Source: UBA4312 sp040266995 (lineage in GTDB: Bacteria > Bacillota_I > Bacilli_A > Erysipelotrichales > Erysipelotrichaceae). Taken from it: 64,000 bases of DNA. Where the stretch lies: the NCBI GenBank assembly GCA_040266995.1, contig JAWRHV010000023.1:95754-159753 (forward strand). Direction: 5' to 3'. The translations under genes were made by a program, and so were the position numbers. Below the pieces are notes generated by a model that made no database searches, was not told the origin of the DNA, and was given only the letters and a program-made list of their open reading frames with translations. Below are positions 33,099 to 40,748 of this stretch, one piece after another. The number at the start of each line of letters is the position of its first letter. The first letter of the stretch is position 1.

Positions 33099-35084
33099 CT
33101 ACAACAATCCACCAATTGCTACAAACAACGGAGCAAACACCAAAGAAACAACGGTCATCAGCTTAATCAGAATGTTGATTGAAGGACCGGATGTATCTTT
33201 AAATGGGTCACCGACTGTATCCCCTACGACAGCCGCTATATGAGCATCACTGCCCTTGCCACCATGATTTCCATCTTCGATGTACTTCTTTGCGTTATCC
33301 CATGCACCACCGGCATTGGACATATAAATTGCCATCATAACACCGGTAATCAATGCACCGGCTAATAATCCACCTAAAGCAGACGGGCCTAACAGAACAC
33401 CGATCAGGATCGGCGCAAGCACAGCCATGATACCCGGAAGCATCATCTCTTTCAAGGCTGCCTGCGTGGAAATAGCCACACACGATTTATAATCTGGTTT
33501 TCCTGTACCTTCAAGGATACCATCAATCGTACGGAACTGGCGACGTACTTCTTCAATCATTTTATAAGCAGCTTTCGATACGGAATCCATTGTCATGGCG
33601 GAGAACAAGAATGGAAGCATACCTCCGATAAACAATCCGACAATGACCTTATGATCCAGCAAGTTGATTCCTTCGTTAAAGAGGTTCACAGCCTGGGCAT
33701 AAGAAACAAATAGAGCCAGGGCTGTTAAAGCAGCCGATCCAATGGCAAATCCTTTTCCCATAGCAGCGGTTGTATTTCCTACCGCATCCAGTTTATCGGT
33801 AATCTTACGCACAGAGGATGGCAAACCGCTCATCTCTGCAATACCACCGGCATTATCGGCAATCGGTCCATACGCATCGACCGCTACCGTGATTCCGGTC
33901 GTGGATAACATGCCGACAGCCGCCAGGGCAATGCCGTACAGGCCGGCAAACTGATAAGCCCCCAGGATCCCAATCGCAATCAAGATGATCGGAATAGCGG
34001 TGGACTGCATACCGACTGCCAGACCACTGATTACCGTCGTAGCCGGGCCGGTTTCCGACTGCTGCGCAATCTTTTTAACAAACCGATAGTCACCGGAAGT
34101 ATAGACTTCTGTAATATATCCAATTAATAGACCTACAACCAGACCGAACACGATCGCAATGGCCGGGTTAAAACTGTCGAAAAAACCTTTACTTAACACA
34201 ATACATCCAATCAATACAATGACAGCCGCGCTGTAGCTTCCCGCTTTTAAGGCTTTATGTGGATTGGCGTTCTCATCTCCCTTAACAAAGAAACATCCAA
34301 TGATGGAAGCACCAACACCCAGAGCAGCAATAATCAGCGGAAATACTGCGCCTGTCACACCAAAGGAAACAACACCCAGGGTAATCGCTGAAACAAGGGA
34401 TCCTACATAAGATTCAAACAAGTCAGCTCCCATTCCGGCTACGTCACCAACATTATCTCCGACATTATCCGCAATGGTTGCCGGATTCCGTGGATCATCC
34501 TCCGGAATACCAGCTTCTACTTTACCTACCAGGTCAGCACCGACATCGGCAGCCTTTGTATAAATACCACCACCAACACGGGCAAACAAAGCAATCGAAC
34601 TAGCTCCCAAAGAGAAACCGGACAACACCTCCGGATTCTGTGTCAGAATGTATACCATGCTGACGCCGAATAAACCGAAGCCGGCAACACACATTCCCAT
34701 GACAGCTCCTCCGCTGAAGGCTGTAGACAAGGCTTTGTTCATACCACTGTCTTTTGCAGCCGCGGCTGTACGGACATTTGCCTTAGTGGCAACATCCATT
34801 CCGATATAACCAGCACCGGTTGAGAAAAGAGCACCAGCCAGGAAACAGACAGCCGACAACCAGCCGATGCCGACACCGATCAGAACAAACAGAACAATAA
34901 CGAAAATGACCAGAATCTTGTATTCCGCAACCAGGAAGGATTTTGCTCCTTCGTGAATAAAGGACGCTATTTCTTTCATCCGGGCTGTCCCGGCATCTTG
35001 TTTCGATACCTTCTGAATCAAATAAAACGCAAACAACAATCCACAAACACCTAATACAGGGGCTAAGTACAATAGATTTTCCAT
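33099..35084 (-). CDS. hppA: Membrane pyrophosphatase, canonical type (HppA2)
   Basis: 661 residues, about 16 helices. All usual motifs are present: GGGIYTKAADVGADLVGKVE, DDPRNPATIADNVGDNVGD, GMGADLFESYVGS, GNTTAAMGKGFAIGSAA (K+-dependent type) and GDTVGDPFKDTSGP. It couples PPi hydrolysis to export of H+ or Na+ and also pulls reactions that form PPi. It differs from the divergent copy at 10850-12982 in several of these blocks, which suggests distinct ions or regulation. Its start follows TAGGAGG, and a near-perfect promoter lies 76 bases upstream. Confidence 0.95.
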   Translation of the reverse strand: MENLLYLAPVLGVCGLLFAFYLIQKVSKQDAGTARMKEIASFIHEGAKSFLVAEYKILVIFVIVLFVLIGVGIGWLSAVCFLAGALFSTGAGYIGMDVATKANVRTAAAAKDSGMNKALSTAFSGGAVMGMCVAGFGLFGVSMVYILTQNPEVLSGFSLGASSIALFARVGGGIYTKAADVGADLVGKVEAGIPEDDPRNPATIADNVGDNVGDVAGMGADLFESYVGSLVSAITLGVVSFGVTGAVFPLIIAALGVGASIIGCFFVKGDENANPHKALKAGSYSAAVIVLIGCIVLSKGFFDSFNPAIAIVFGLVVGLLIGYITEVYTSGDYRFVKKIAQQSETGPATTVISGLAVGMQSTAIPIILIAIGILGAYQFAGLYGIALAAVGMLSTTGITVAVDAYGPIADNAGGIAEMSGLPSSVRKITDKLDAVGNTTAAMGKGFAIGSAALTALALFVSYAQAVNLFNEGINLLDHKVIVGLFIGGMLPFLFSAMTMDSVSKAAYKMIEEVRRQFRTIDGILEGTGKPDYKSCVAISTQAALKEMMLPGIMAVLAPILIGVLLGPSALGGLLAGALITGVMMAIYMSNAGGAWDNAKKYIEDGNHGGKGSDAHIAAVVGDTVGDPFKDTSGPSINILIKLMTVVSLVFAPLFVAIGGLL

Positions 35085-35159
35085 TCGACCTCCTAAACAT
35101 TAACTACATACTTAAACGCAAGCACAGAAAGAACAATGTTATATCTCTTTTATAACGTT

Positions 35160-35188
35160 ATTATATTTCTATAACATTTGTTTTTCAA
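35160..35188 (-). promoter_or_regulatory. Promoter of hppA2-ptb
   Basis: On the minus strand: TTGAAA (35183-35188), a 17-bp spacer and a perfect TATAAT (35160-35165). The mRNA would begin near 35153 and have about 70 bases before hppA2. Confidence 0.82.
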
Positions 35189-35240
35189 GTATTAATTAAC
35201 TATTTTCAACAAAAAGAGAGGTCTTCTGTTCCCTTTCCAA

Positions 35241-35266
35241 ATAAAAAACCAGGGATCCCTGGTTTT
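35241..35266 (-). terminator. Terminator after the cysteine hydrolase gene
   Basis: A 22-bp perfect palindrome (35245-35266; core AGGGATCCCT), followed by T-rich sequence on the minus strand, starts inside the stop codon of the gene at 35265. Confidence 0.78.
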
Positions 35267-35792
35267 AGCGTAGATCGATCTGGCACATTTTCATGGTTGT
35301 CAAAGCAGCCTGATGGCTTTCCGGAGTCACACCGGCACAGCAGGACGGATCTACATAAATCGGTGTTTCATACAAAGCGGCTTTTAATAAAAGCGCATTG
35401 GAAACCACACAAATATCTGTACACAATCCGATGATTTCAATTTCCAAAGGCTCTGTTTCGGCCAGCTTCTTTATTTCTTTTACCAATCGCTCCGATCCGA
35501 AAGTCGGTTTTTCAATAATTGTCGCATCCACTTCCTGTAGTGCTTCCTGTATGCGATCATTGAGCTGCCATCCATGGGTGGATCTTACACAATGAACGAC
35601 CGGTAAATGTTTTCCCTCCGCTGTTTCCATATAGTTTTCTGCATGTGTATCCATGGTCGCAAACACAACGCTTCCCTTATAAGATCGGATCTTTTGCACA
35701 CAGGCTTCTACTATGTCTACAGCTTCCTTTGTTCCTAATGCTTCATCGATAAAATCATTCTGTAAATCGATGGCTACTAATACTTTTTTCAT
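35265..35792 (-). CDS. Cysteine hydrolase of the isochorismatase/nicotinamidase family
   Basis: 175 residues. Catalytic triad positions of this fold are visible: Asp in VAIDLQNDFID, Lys in the EKPTFGS stretch and Cys in CTDICVVSN. Family members hydrolyse nicotinamide, isochorismate or carbamoyl-type amides. A nicotinamidase (PncA-like) role is likely, but the short length and the absence of NAD genes nearby leave it open. The gene directly follows the methyltransferase, sharing one base (TAATG). Confidence 0.82.
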   Translation of the reverse strand: MKKVLVAIDLQNDFIDEALGTKEAVDIVEACVQKIRSYKGSVVFATMDTHAENYMETAEGKHLPVVHCVRSTHGWQLNDRIQEALQEVDATIIEKPTFGSERLVKEIKKLAETEPLEIEIIGLCTDICVVSNALLLKAALYETPIYVDPSCCAGVTPESHQAALTTMKMCQIDLR

Positions 35793-36409
35793 TATTCCAC
35801 TCCTATTTCAAATATCACTACACGTTCTCTGTCATCACTTTGCGCAAACAAATCCTGGCAATCGATCTCATCAACGAACCGCATCTCCCCGGTGGTAAAC
35901 AAAGTCACCAGATAAGCCGGAGAAGGATAGTAGAAGAAGAGTTTTACATCCCGAGGGTTAGCATACCATGATGCGATGATCTGCGCTAATACGGGCTTTA
36001 AAATATCGTAGGAGAAGGGATTGAAGAAGAAAAAGGCATCTTCATCGGTAATCTTTGTTTTTTCGGCATATTCACAGACAAACCGCACATTCTCTTTCTT
36101 ATCAAAATGCAACCGGTTCGCCTCGGCTGCTTCAATCATCTCCCGCGAAAAATCTATCCCCTTGGTTTGGCAATGAACCTGATCGGCCAAAAAGAAACAC
36201 ACTCTTCCTTTTCCGCATCCGTAATCAAGGACACGGCTTTGCGAAGAAATATAACCACTTTGTTTCAAACGGGTCAGCACTTCATAGGGAGTCGGTTCAT
36301 AACGAAAGTAATCATCGTCCTCCTGTTTGTCATACAGACCCATGGTGTTTATATGCAGCTGGTGATCCCATTTCCTATCAGATTTTTTTAATCGTAACGG
36401 ATATTTCAT
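35792..36409 (-). CDS. Class I SAM-dependent methyltransferase
   Basis: 205 residues. The SAM-binding motif is VLDYGCGKGRVCFFL (about residues 60-74), followed by the acidic GIDFS loop (motif II) and FFFFNPFSYD in the place of motif IV. The target is unknown. It precedes the cysteine hydrolase in a two-gene operon. The short N-terminal segment YPLRLKKSDRKWDHQLHINT before the fold is probably substrate-related. Confidence 0.78.
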   Translation of the reverse strand: MKYPLRLKKSDRKWDHQLHINTMGLYDKQEDDDYFRYEPTPYEVLTRLKQSGYISSQSRVLDYGCGKGRVCFFLADQVHCQTKGIDFSREMIEAAEANRLHFDKKENVRFVCEYAEKTKITDEDAFFFFNPFSYDILKPVLAQIIASWYANPRDVKLFFYYPSPAYLVTLFTTGEMRFVDEIDCQDLFAQSDDRERVVIFEIGVE

Positions 36410-36513
36410 AGCTATAGTGTATCAAAATTATTCCAATATTTTTAGAAACATCATTTTTTTAATTCAGAATATTGTATAATTAGAGTTAGTAATAAACAAG
36501 GAGGATTCATTTC

Positions 36514-38097
36514 ATGGAATGGAAAAATTTTGACACATTGACTACTTGTGCCAAGCTGGAAGAGCTGAAAGGTTCTGTAGACATCAAAAAAGCAATGGCC
36601 GGTGAAAATGGAGCAAAGCGTGTAAAGGAATACTGTATTCCAATGTCAAACGGACTCGTATATAACTTTGCCTCCAAACAAGTCGATGATAAAATTCTGG
36701 ATGTTCTTCAGGAACTGGCTGATGAATCTGCATTAACAGAAAAATATGCAGCCTTATACAACGGTGATATTATCAATACCGGTGAAAAACGTCTTGTTCT
36801 GCATCAGCTGGCTCGTGGACAATTAGGTGAAGATGTTGTCGTGGACGGCGTTAATAAACGTGAGTTCTTTGCGCAACAACAAAAACGTTATTCGGAATTT
36901 GCCAACAAAGTACATAATGGTGAAATTTTGAATGAAAATGGTGAAAAATATACAACAGCCTGTCAGATTGGTATCGGTGGCTCCGATTTAGGTCCGCGTG
37001 CCTTATATTTAAGTCTGGAAAACTGGGCTAAAACCAATAATAAATTAAAAATGGAAGCCAAATTCATCAGTAACGTTGACCCGGATGATGCTTCCTCTGT
37101 ATTGGCTTCTCTTGATGTAGCCCATACGATCTTTACTGTTGTTTCCAAATCAGGAACAACGTTGGAAACATTGACCAACGAAGCCTTTGTAAAAGATGCT
37201 ATCAAGAAAGCCGGTTGCGATGTTGCCAAACACATGGTCGCTGTAACCAGTGAGACTTCTCCTTTAGCAGGAAACCCTGAATATATGGATTCCTTCTATA
37301 TGGATGACTTTATTGGTGGTCGTTTCTCCTCCAGTTCTTCTGTAGGTGGTGTAATCTTATCTTTGGCGTTCGGACCGGAAGTATTTGATGAGATCCTGCA
37401 GGGAGCGCATGATGCCGATATCCTGGCAAAGAATGCCAATATTAAAGAAAACCCTGCTTTATGCGATGCCTTGATCGGTGTATACGAAAGAAGCTTCTTA
37501 GGCTACAATACAACCGCAGTGCTTCCATATTCCCAGGCATTAAGCCGTTTCCCTGCTCATTTACAGCAGCTGGATATGGAATCCAACGGTAAGAGCGTAA
37601 ACCGCTATGGCGAACCGATCAACTATAAGACCGGACCGATCATCTTCGGTGAACCGGGAACAAACGGACAACATTCTTTCTACCAGTTGATGCATCAAGG
37701 AACAGAAATCATTCCATTACAGTTCATGGGCTTCAAAAAGAGCCAGATGGAAAACGATGTAATCATCGAAGGTACAAGCAGCCAGCAGAAACTGAGCGCC
37801 AACGTAGCGGCCCAGATTATGGCCTTTGCGTGTGGTAAAGATGATGACAACAAGAATAAATTCTTCGCCGGAGGAAGACCTTCCAGCATTATCGTAGGCG
37901 ATCAGTTAACACCAAAAGCTGTCGGCGCTATTTTAGCTCATTTCGAGAACAAAGTAATGTTCCAGGGCTTCGTATGGAATATCAACAGCTTCGACCAGGA
38001 AGGTGTACAGCTTGGTAAAGTACTCGCCAAGAAAGTATTGGCGAAAGATACCGATGGTGCTTTAGCTGCCTACAGTGATTTATTATCCATTTTCTAA
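36514..38097 (+). CDS. pgi: Glucose-6-phosphate isomerase
   Basis: 527 residues. It interconverts glucose-6-phosphate and fructose-6-phosphate. Signatures: IGIGGSDLGPRAL, VSKSGTTLETL, GGRFSSSSSVG, QQLDMESNGKS and GEPGTNGQHSFYQLMHQG, with the conserved Glu and His for catalysis. CAAGGAGG precedes the start, and TATAAT lies at 36475-36480, though a convincing -35 box was not found. A strong terminator ends the gene. Confidence 0.97.
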   Translation: MEWKNFDTLTTCAKLEELKGSVDIKKAMAGENGAKRVKEYCIPMSNGLVYNFASKQVDDKILDVLQELADESALTEKYAALYNGDIINTGEKRLVLHQLARGQLGEDVVVDGVNKREFFAQQQKRYSEFANKVHNGEILNENGEKYTTACQIGIGGSDLGPRALYLSLENWAKTNNKLKMEAKFISNVDPDDASSVLASLDVAHTIFTVVSKSGTTLETLTNEAFVKDAIKKAGCDVAKHMVAVTSETSPLAGNPEYMDSFYMDDFIGGRFSSSSSVGGVILSLAFGPEVFDEILQGAHDADILAKNANIKENPALCDALIGVYERSFLGYNTTAVLPYSQALSRFPAHLQQLDMESNGKSVNRYGEPINYKTGPIIFGEPGTNGQHSFYQLMHQGTEIIPLQFMGFKKSQMENDVIIEGTSSQQKLSANVAAQIMAFACGKDDDNKNKFFAGGRPSSIIVGDQLTPKAVGAILAHFENKVMFQGFVWNINSFDQEGVQLGKVLAKKVLAKDTDGALAAYSDLLSIF

Positions 38098-38102
38098 CAT
38101 AT

Positions 38103-38127
38103 AAAAAAGGGACGCACGTCCCTTTTT
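38103..38127. terminator. Bidirectional terminator between pgi and the PPOX gene
   Basis: AAAAAGGGAC (38104-38113) pairs with GTCCCTTTTT (38118-38127), closing a 4-base loop; both genes end beside it. Confidence 0.88.
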
Positions 38128-38624
38128 CAATGTTCTCTGTTTCGCATCAGATACAAGCCTTCTTTACCGGTACAGTGTTCCACACGAATTTCCACACAGG
38201 CGACCGGTGCCCATTCTTCTTTAATATTGGCATCCACCGCCTGATGATCCGCTATATATTTATAACCAAAAGCCTGCAGCGCTTTATATACATCTTCTCT
38301 TTCTTTTTCCTTGTCCATTATACGGGCACGGCCAAACACAATGACACTTCGATAATTTGTGGCCAATTTCTCTTCGTTGATATCGTCTTTGTCGATCACA
38401 CAAAACGATACTTTGTCACTTCTTTGAATCGCATCGATCTTGTGGCCGGTCATAGCGCAATGAAAATAGATTTTCTTATTCTCATATACATAGTTCACCG
38501 GTACAGTATATGGATACCCGTCATCTCCCTGGACAGCCAATATGCCTGTTTTCCCGTTTTTTAAGATCTCTTCATTTTCTGTTTCCGGCAAAAGCTGTCT
38601 TTTTCTTCTCATTTCTCGAAACAT
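38127..38624 (-). CDS. Pyridoxamine-5'-phosphate oxidase-like FMN protein (NimA-type)
   Basis: 165 residues of the split-barrel PPOX family. GILAVQGDDGYPYTVPVNYVYENKKIYFHCA and GHKIDAIQRSDKVSFCVID form the core found in nitroimidazole reductase NimA and related flavoproteins. Flavin binding is expected; the physiological substrate is unknown. AAAGGGAGG precedes the start. The CmpB-like gene lies just upstream (16 bases), so they are probably co-transcribed. Confidence 0.82.
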   Translation of the reverse strand: MFREMRRKRQLLPETENEEILKNGKTGILAVQGDDGYPYTVPVNYVYENKKIYFHCAMTGHKIDAIQRSDKVSFCVIDKDDINEEKLATNYRSVIVFGRARIMDKEKEREDVYKALQAFGYKYIADHQAVDANIKEEWAPVACVEIRVEHCTGKEGLYLMRNREH

Positions 38625-38639
38625 CGTTGATCCTCCCTT

Positions 38640-39503
38640 TTATTGGTTTCTCTCATTCAGCCATTCTTTGATTTCCATAAAACCATCGGCTAATTTCCGT
38701 TTTGGAAATGCATGTGAAATATGGGAATCGTGATATTTCTTTAACCGCTCCATGCTGTTTTGGAACATTTCCAGTTGTTCTGACATCTCCGGATGTTCCT
38801 TCATCCAGTTTTCAAACTCGACAAGAGACTGCAGTCTACGCTGACAAAACAGATTCCATTCATTCACAAGACGCTGACGTTGCTTTTCCAAATGCCGCTG
38901 TCTCTGATCCATTTCATCCAGTTTGGCAAAAATTTCCTTCTCATAGCTTTTCTGTACAGCTTCCATGGAAGTCTGGACAATTTCCAATATATGTTTTCGA
39001 CGGAATAATTCCATCACGGTAAAGATGATATCCGTCATAAACACGACCGAAAAAACCCCAATGATTTTCTCCAATGTCAAAAAAGGAAAGGAGTGGATTA
39101 TTTCAGCAGTCAAAGGATGTACAAAATAAACGACAAACACGCTCATGATACCGAACAGAGAAGAATTTAAAAGACATACTCTTCCGTTCAGATTGTACTT
39201 CCGATGGGAATAATCCCACCAACGCATATGAAAGATTTCCTCCATGGCCCAGCTGGTAAAGTATTCCAAAACACTGGTCAGAACAAACCCACCTAAAAAC
39301 ACAAGAATCGGCATTGACTGAAAACGGATGAGTATATAAACCGCTATCATGGCGCCAAAGCCGTAGATTGGAATATATGGGCCGTAACAGAAACCTCGAT
39401 TGATGAAATGTTTAGAGGGAACACTGACATAAGTACTTTCACATACCCATCCCAGGATCGAATATATGATAAAAAAGGCATAGGCATAAATCCACGCTTT
39501 CAT
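38640..39503 (-). CDS. CmpB-type putative ABC-transporter permease (DUF1113)
   Basis: 287 residues. The first about 165 residues hold five or six helices and carry the block FIIYSILGWVCESTYVSV, NRGFCYGPYIPIYGFGA and EYFTSWAMEEIFHMRWWDYS, characteristic of the CmpB family. Residues about 175-270 are a long, charged, probably coiled-coil helix. The family is annotated as 'type IV ABC transporter' on slight evidence; no ATPase gene is adjacent. It sits between the HgdB-like gene (3 bases away) and the PPOX gene, so it may be co-transcribed with them. Confidence 0.82.
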   Translation of the reverse strand: MKAWIYAYAFFIIYSILGWVCESTYVSVPSKHFINRGFCYGPYIPIYGFGAMIAVYILIRFQSMPILVFLGGFVLTSVLEYFTSWAMEEIFHMRWWDYSHRKYNLNGRVCLLNSSLFGIMSVFVVYFVHPLTAEIIHSFPFLTLEKIIGVFSVVFMTDIIFTVMELFRRKHILEIVQTSMEAVQKSYEKEIFAKLDEMDQRQRHLEKQRQRLVNEWNLFCQRRLQSLVEFENWMKEHPEMSEQLEMFQNSMERLKKYHDSHISHAFPKRKLADGFMEIKEWLNERNQ

Positions 39504-39506
39504 TGC

Positions 39507-40748
39507 CTAAGCCTCCTTATTCTGCGCATTTAGACGCGCATTAGCCATCATAAGACGGATCCGGTTTTCCTGATTTACTTTCGAAGCACTTGGATCATAA
39601 TCGATTGGTGCAATATTGACCTGTGGGAATTCTTCCTTAATCTTTTTGGTCATTCCTTTTGCGACAATGTGATTTGGCAGACAGCCAAAAGGCTGACACA
39701 TGATCACATTATCCACACCGGATTTCACCAGAGAAACGACTTCACTGGTCAACAGCCAGCCTTCCCCCATTTTTACACCCGGATCGATAAATGGTTTTCC
39801 GTTTCGGATCACTTCCGCAAAATCATCCGGTTCCGTAAACGTACCATCCTTCTTGACGGCATCCCGGAACGTCTTCTGCATGCGCATGATGACATCTTTA
39901 GCCATCTGGTAAACTGGTTTTGTTTTGGAATGCATATGATAATAACGATAGTCAATCAGTCCGTTTTCAATCGTATATAGCGCAAAATCCATCACACCAG
40001 ACAATACCGGTTCAAATCCTTCCTGGATCAGATAATCCTCCAGATGCTGGTTGCCCAATGGTGAATACTTCATATAAATTTCACCGACGATCCCAACCCG
40101 GATCTTCTTTTCTTTGGTCCTCGGGATTGCTTTCATGCGTTCGATCATATCCTTGTATATCTTCTTGGATTTACGATACTGACCCGTTGAGAACATGCCT
40201 ACAATTTCCTGCGCTATTTCATCCACAACCTGATCCGTTTGACCGGCATGGAGCTCATAGGGCTTCACTTGGTTTTTCAACCACATCAGCGCATCCCCAT
40301 ATAGAGCTGCATAGACAATACGCAAGAGCAGAGGCAGAGTAAAATCAATGCCGCTGTCTTTTTCCAATCCCGACAAGTTGGCCGACAAACAAGGAATAAA
40401 ATCCCAGTTCTCCTGCTCCAGAGCCTTTCGCATCAGCGACAAATAATTGCTGGCCCGACAGCCGCCAGCTGTCTGGGTCATAGCCAGCACGACATGATGA
40501 AGGTCATATTTACCACTTTTGAGTGCATCCATAAACTGGCCAATTGTCAATAAAGCCGGATAGCACATATCATTATGCACATGGGCCAGACCTTCCTGAC
40601 GAATGTTATCGTTATCGGTCTGCAGCACCTCTAATTTATACCCGCTCATTTCAAAAACGGGAACAATGAATTTAAAATGGATCGGAAGCATGCTGGGAAC
40701 CAGAATCAGATGTGTATCTTTCATTTCCGGTGAAAATTTAGTATACAT
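39507..40748 (-). CDS. 2-hydroxyacyl-CoA dehydratase (HgdB)-like subunit
   Basis: 413 residues. NDMCYPALLTIGQFMDAL and QTAGGCRASNYL are blocks of the HgdB/HgdC-like dehydratase family (cysteine residues for a [4Fe-4S] cluster), and CQPFGCLPNHIVAKGMTKKI is a further cysteine motif near 340. In many Bacillota this unit is the C-terminal part of a single protein of about 1,400 residues with two BadF-type ATPase domains; here it is separate. It overlaps the upstream gene by 11 bases and has GGGAGG within that gene's end. The substrate is unknown. Confidence 0.82.
   Translation of the reverse strand: MYTKFSPEMKDTHLILVPSMLPIHFKFIVPVFEMSGYKLEVLQTDNDNIRQEGLAHVHNDMCYPALLTIGQFMDALKSGKYDLHHVVLAMTQTAGGCRASNYLSLMRKALEQENWDFIPCLSANLSGLEKDSGIDFTLPLLLRIVYAALYGDALMWLKNQVKPYELHAGQTDQVVDEIAQEIVGMFSTGQYRKSKKIYKDMIERMKAIPRTKEKKIRVGIVGEIYMKYSPLGNQHLEDYLIQEGFEPVLSGVMDFALYTIENGLIDYRYYHMHSKTKPVYQMAKDVIMRMQKTFRDAVKKDGTFTEPDDFAEVIRNGKPFIDPGVKMGEGWLLTSEVVSLVKSGVDNVIMCQPFGCLPNHIVAKGMTKKIKEEFPQVNIAPIDYDPSASKVNQENRIRLMMANARLNAQNKEA

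Noticed and set aside
40738..40748. Possible programmed frameshift joining the BadF-like and HgdB-like genes
   Set aside because: The second gene has its own GGGAGG at six bases from its ATG inside the end of the first gene, and no slippery run is seen, so ordinary translational coupling explains the 11-base overlap.
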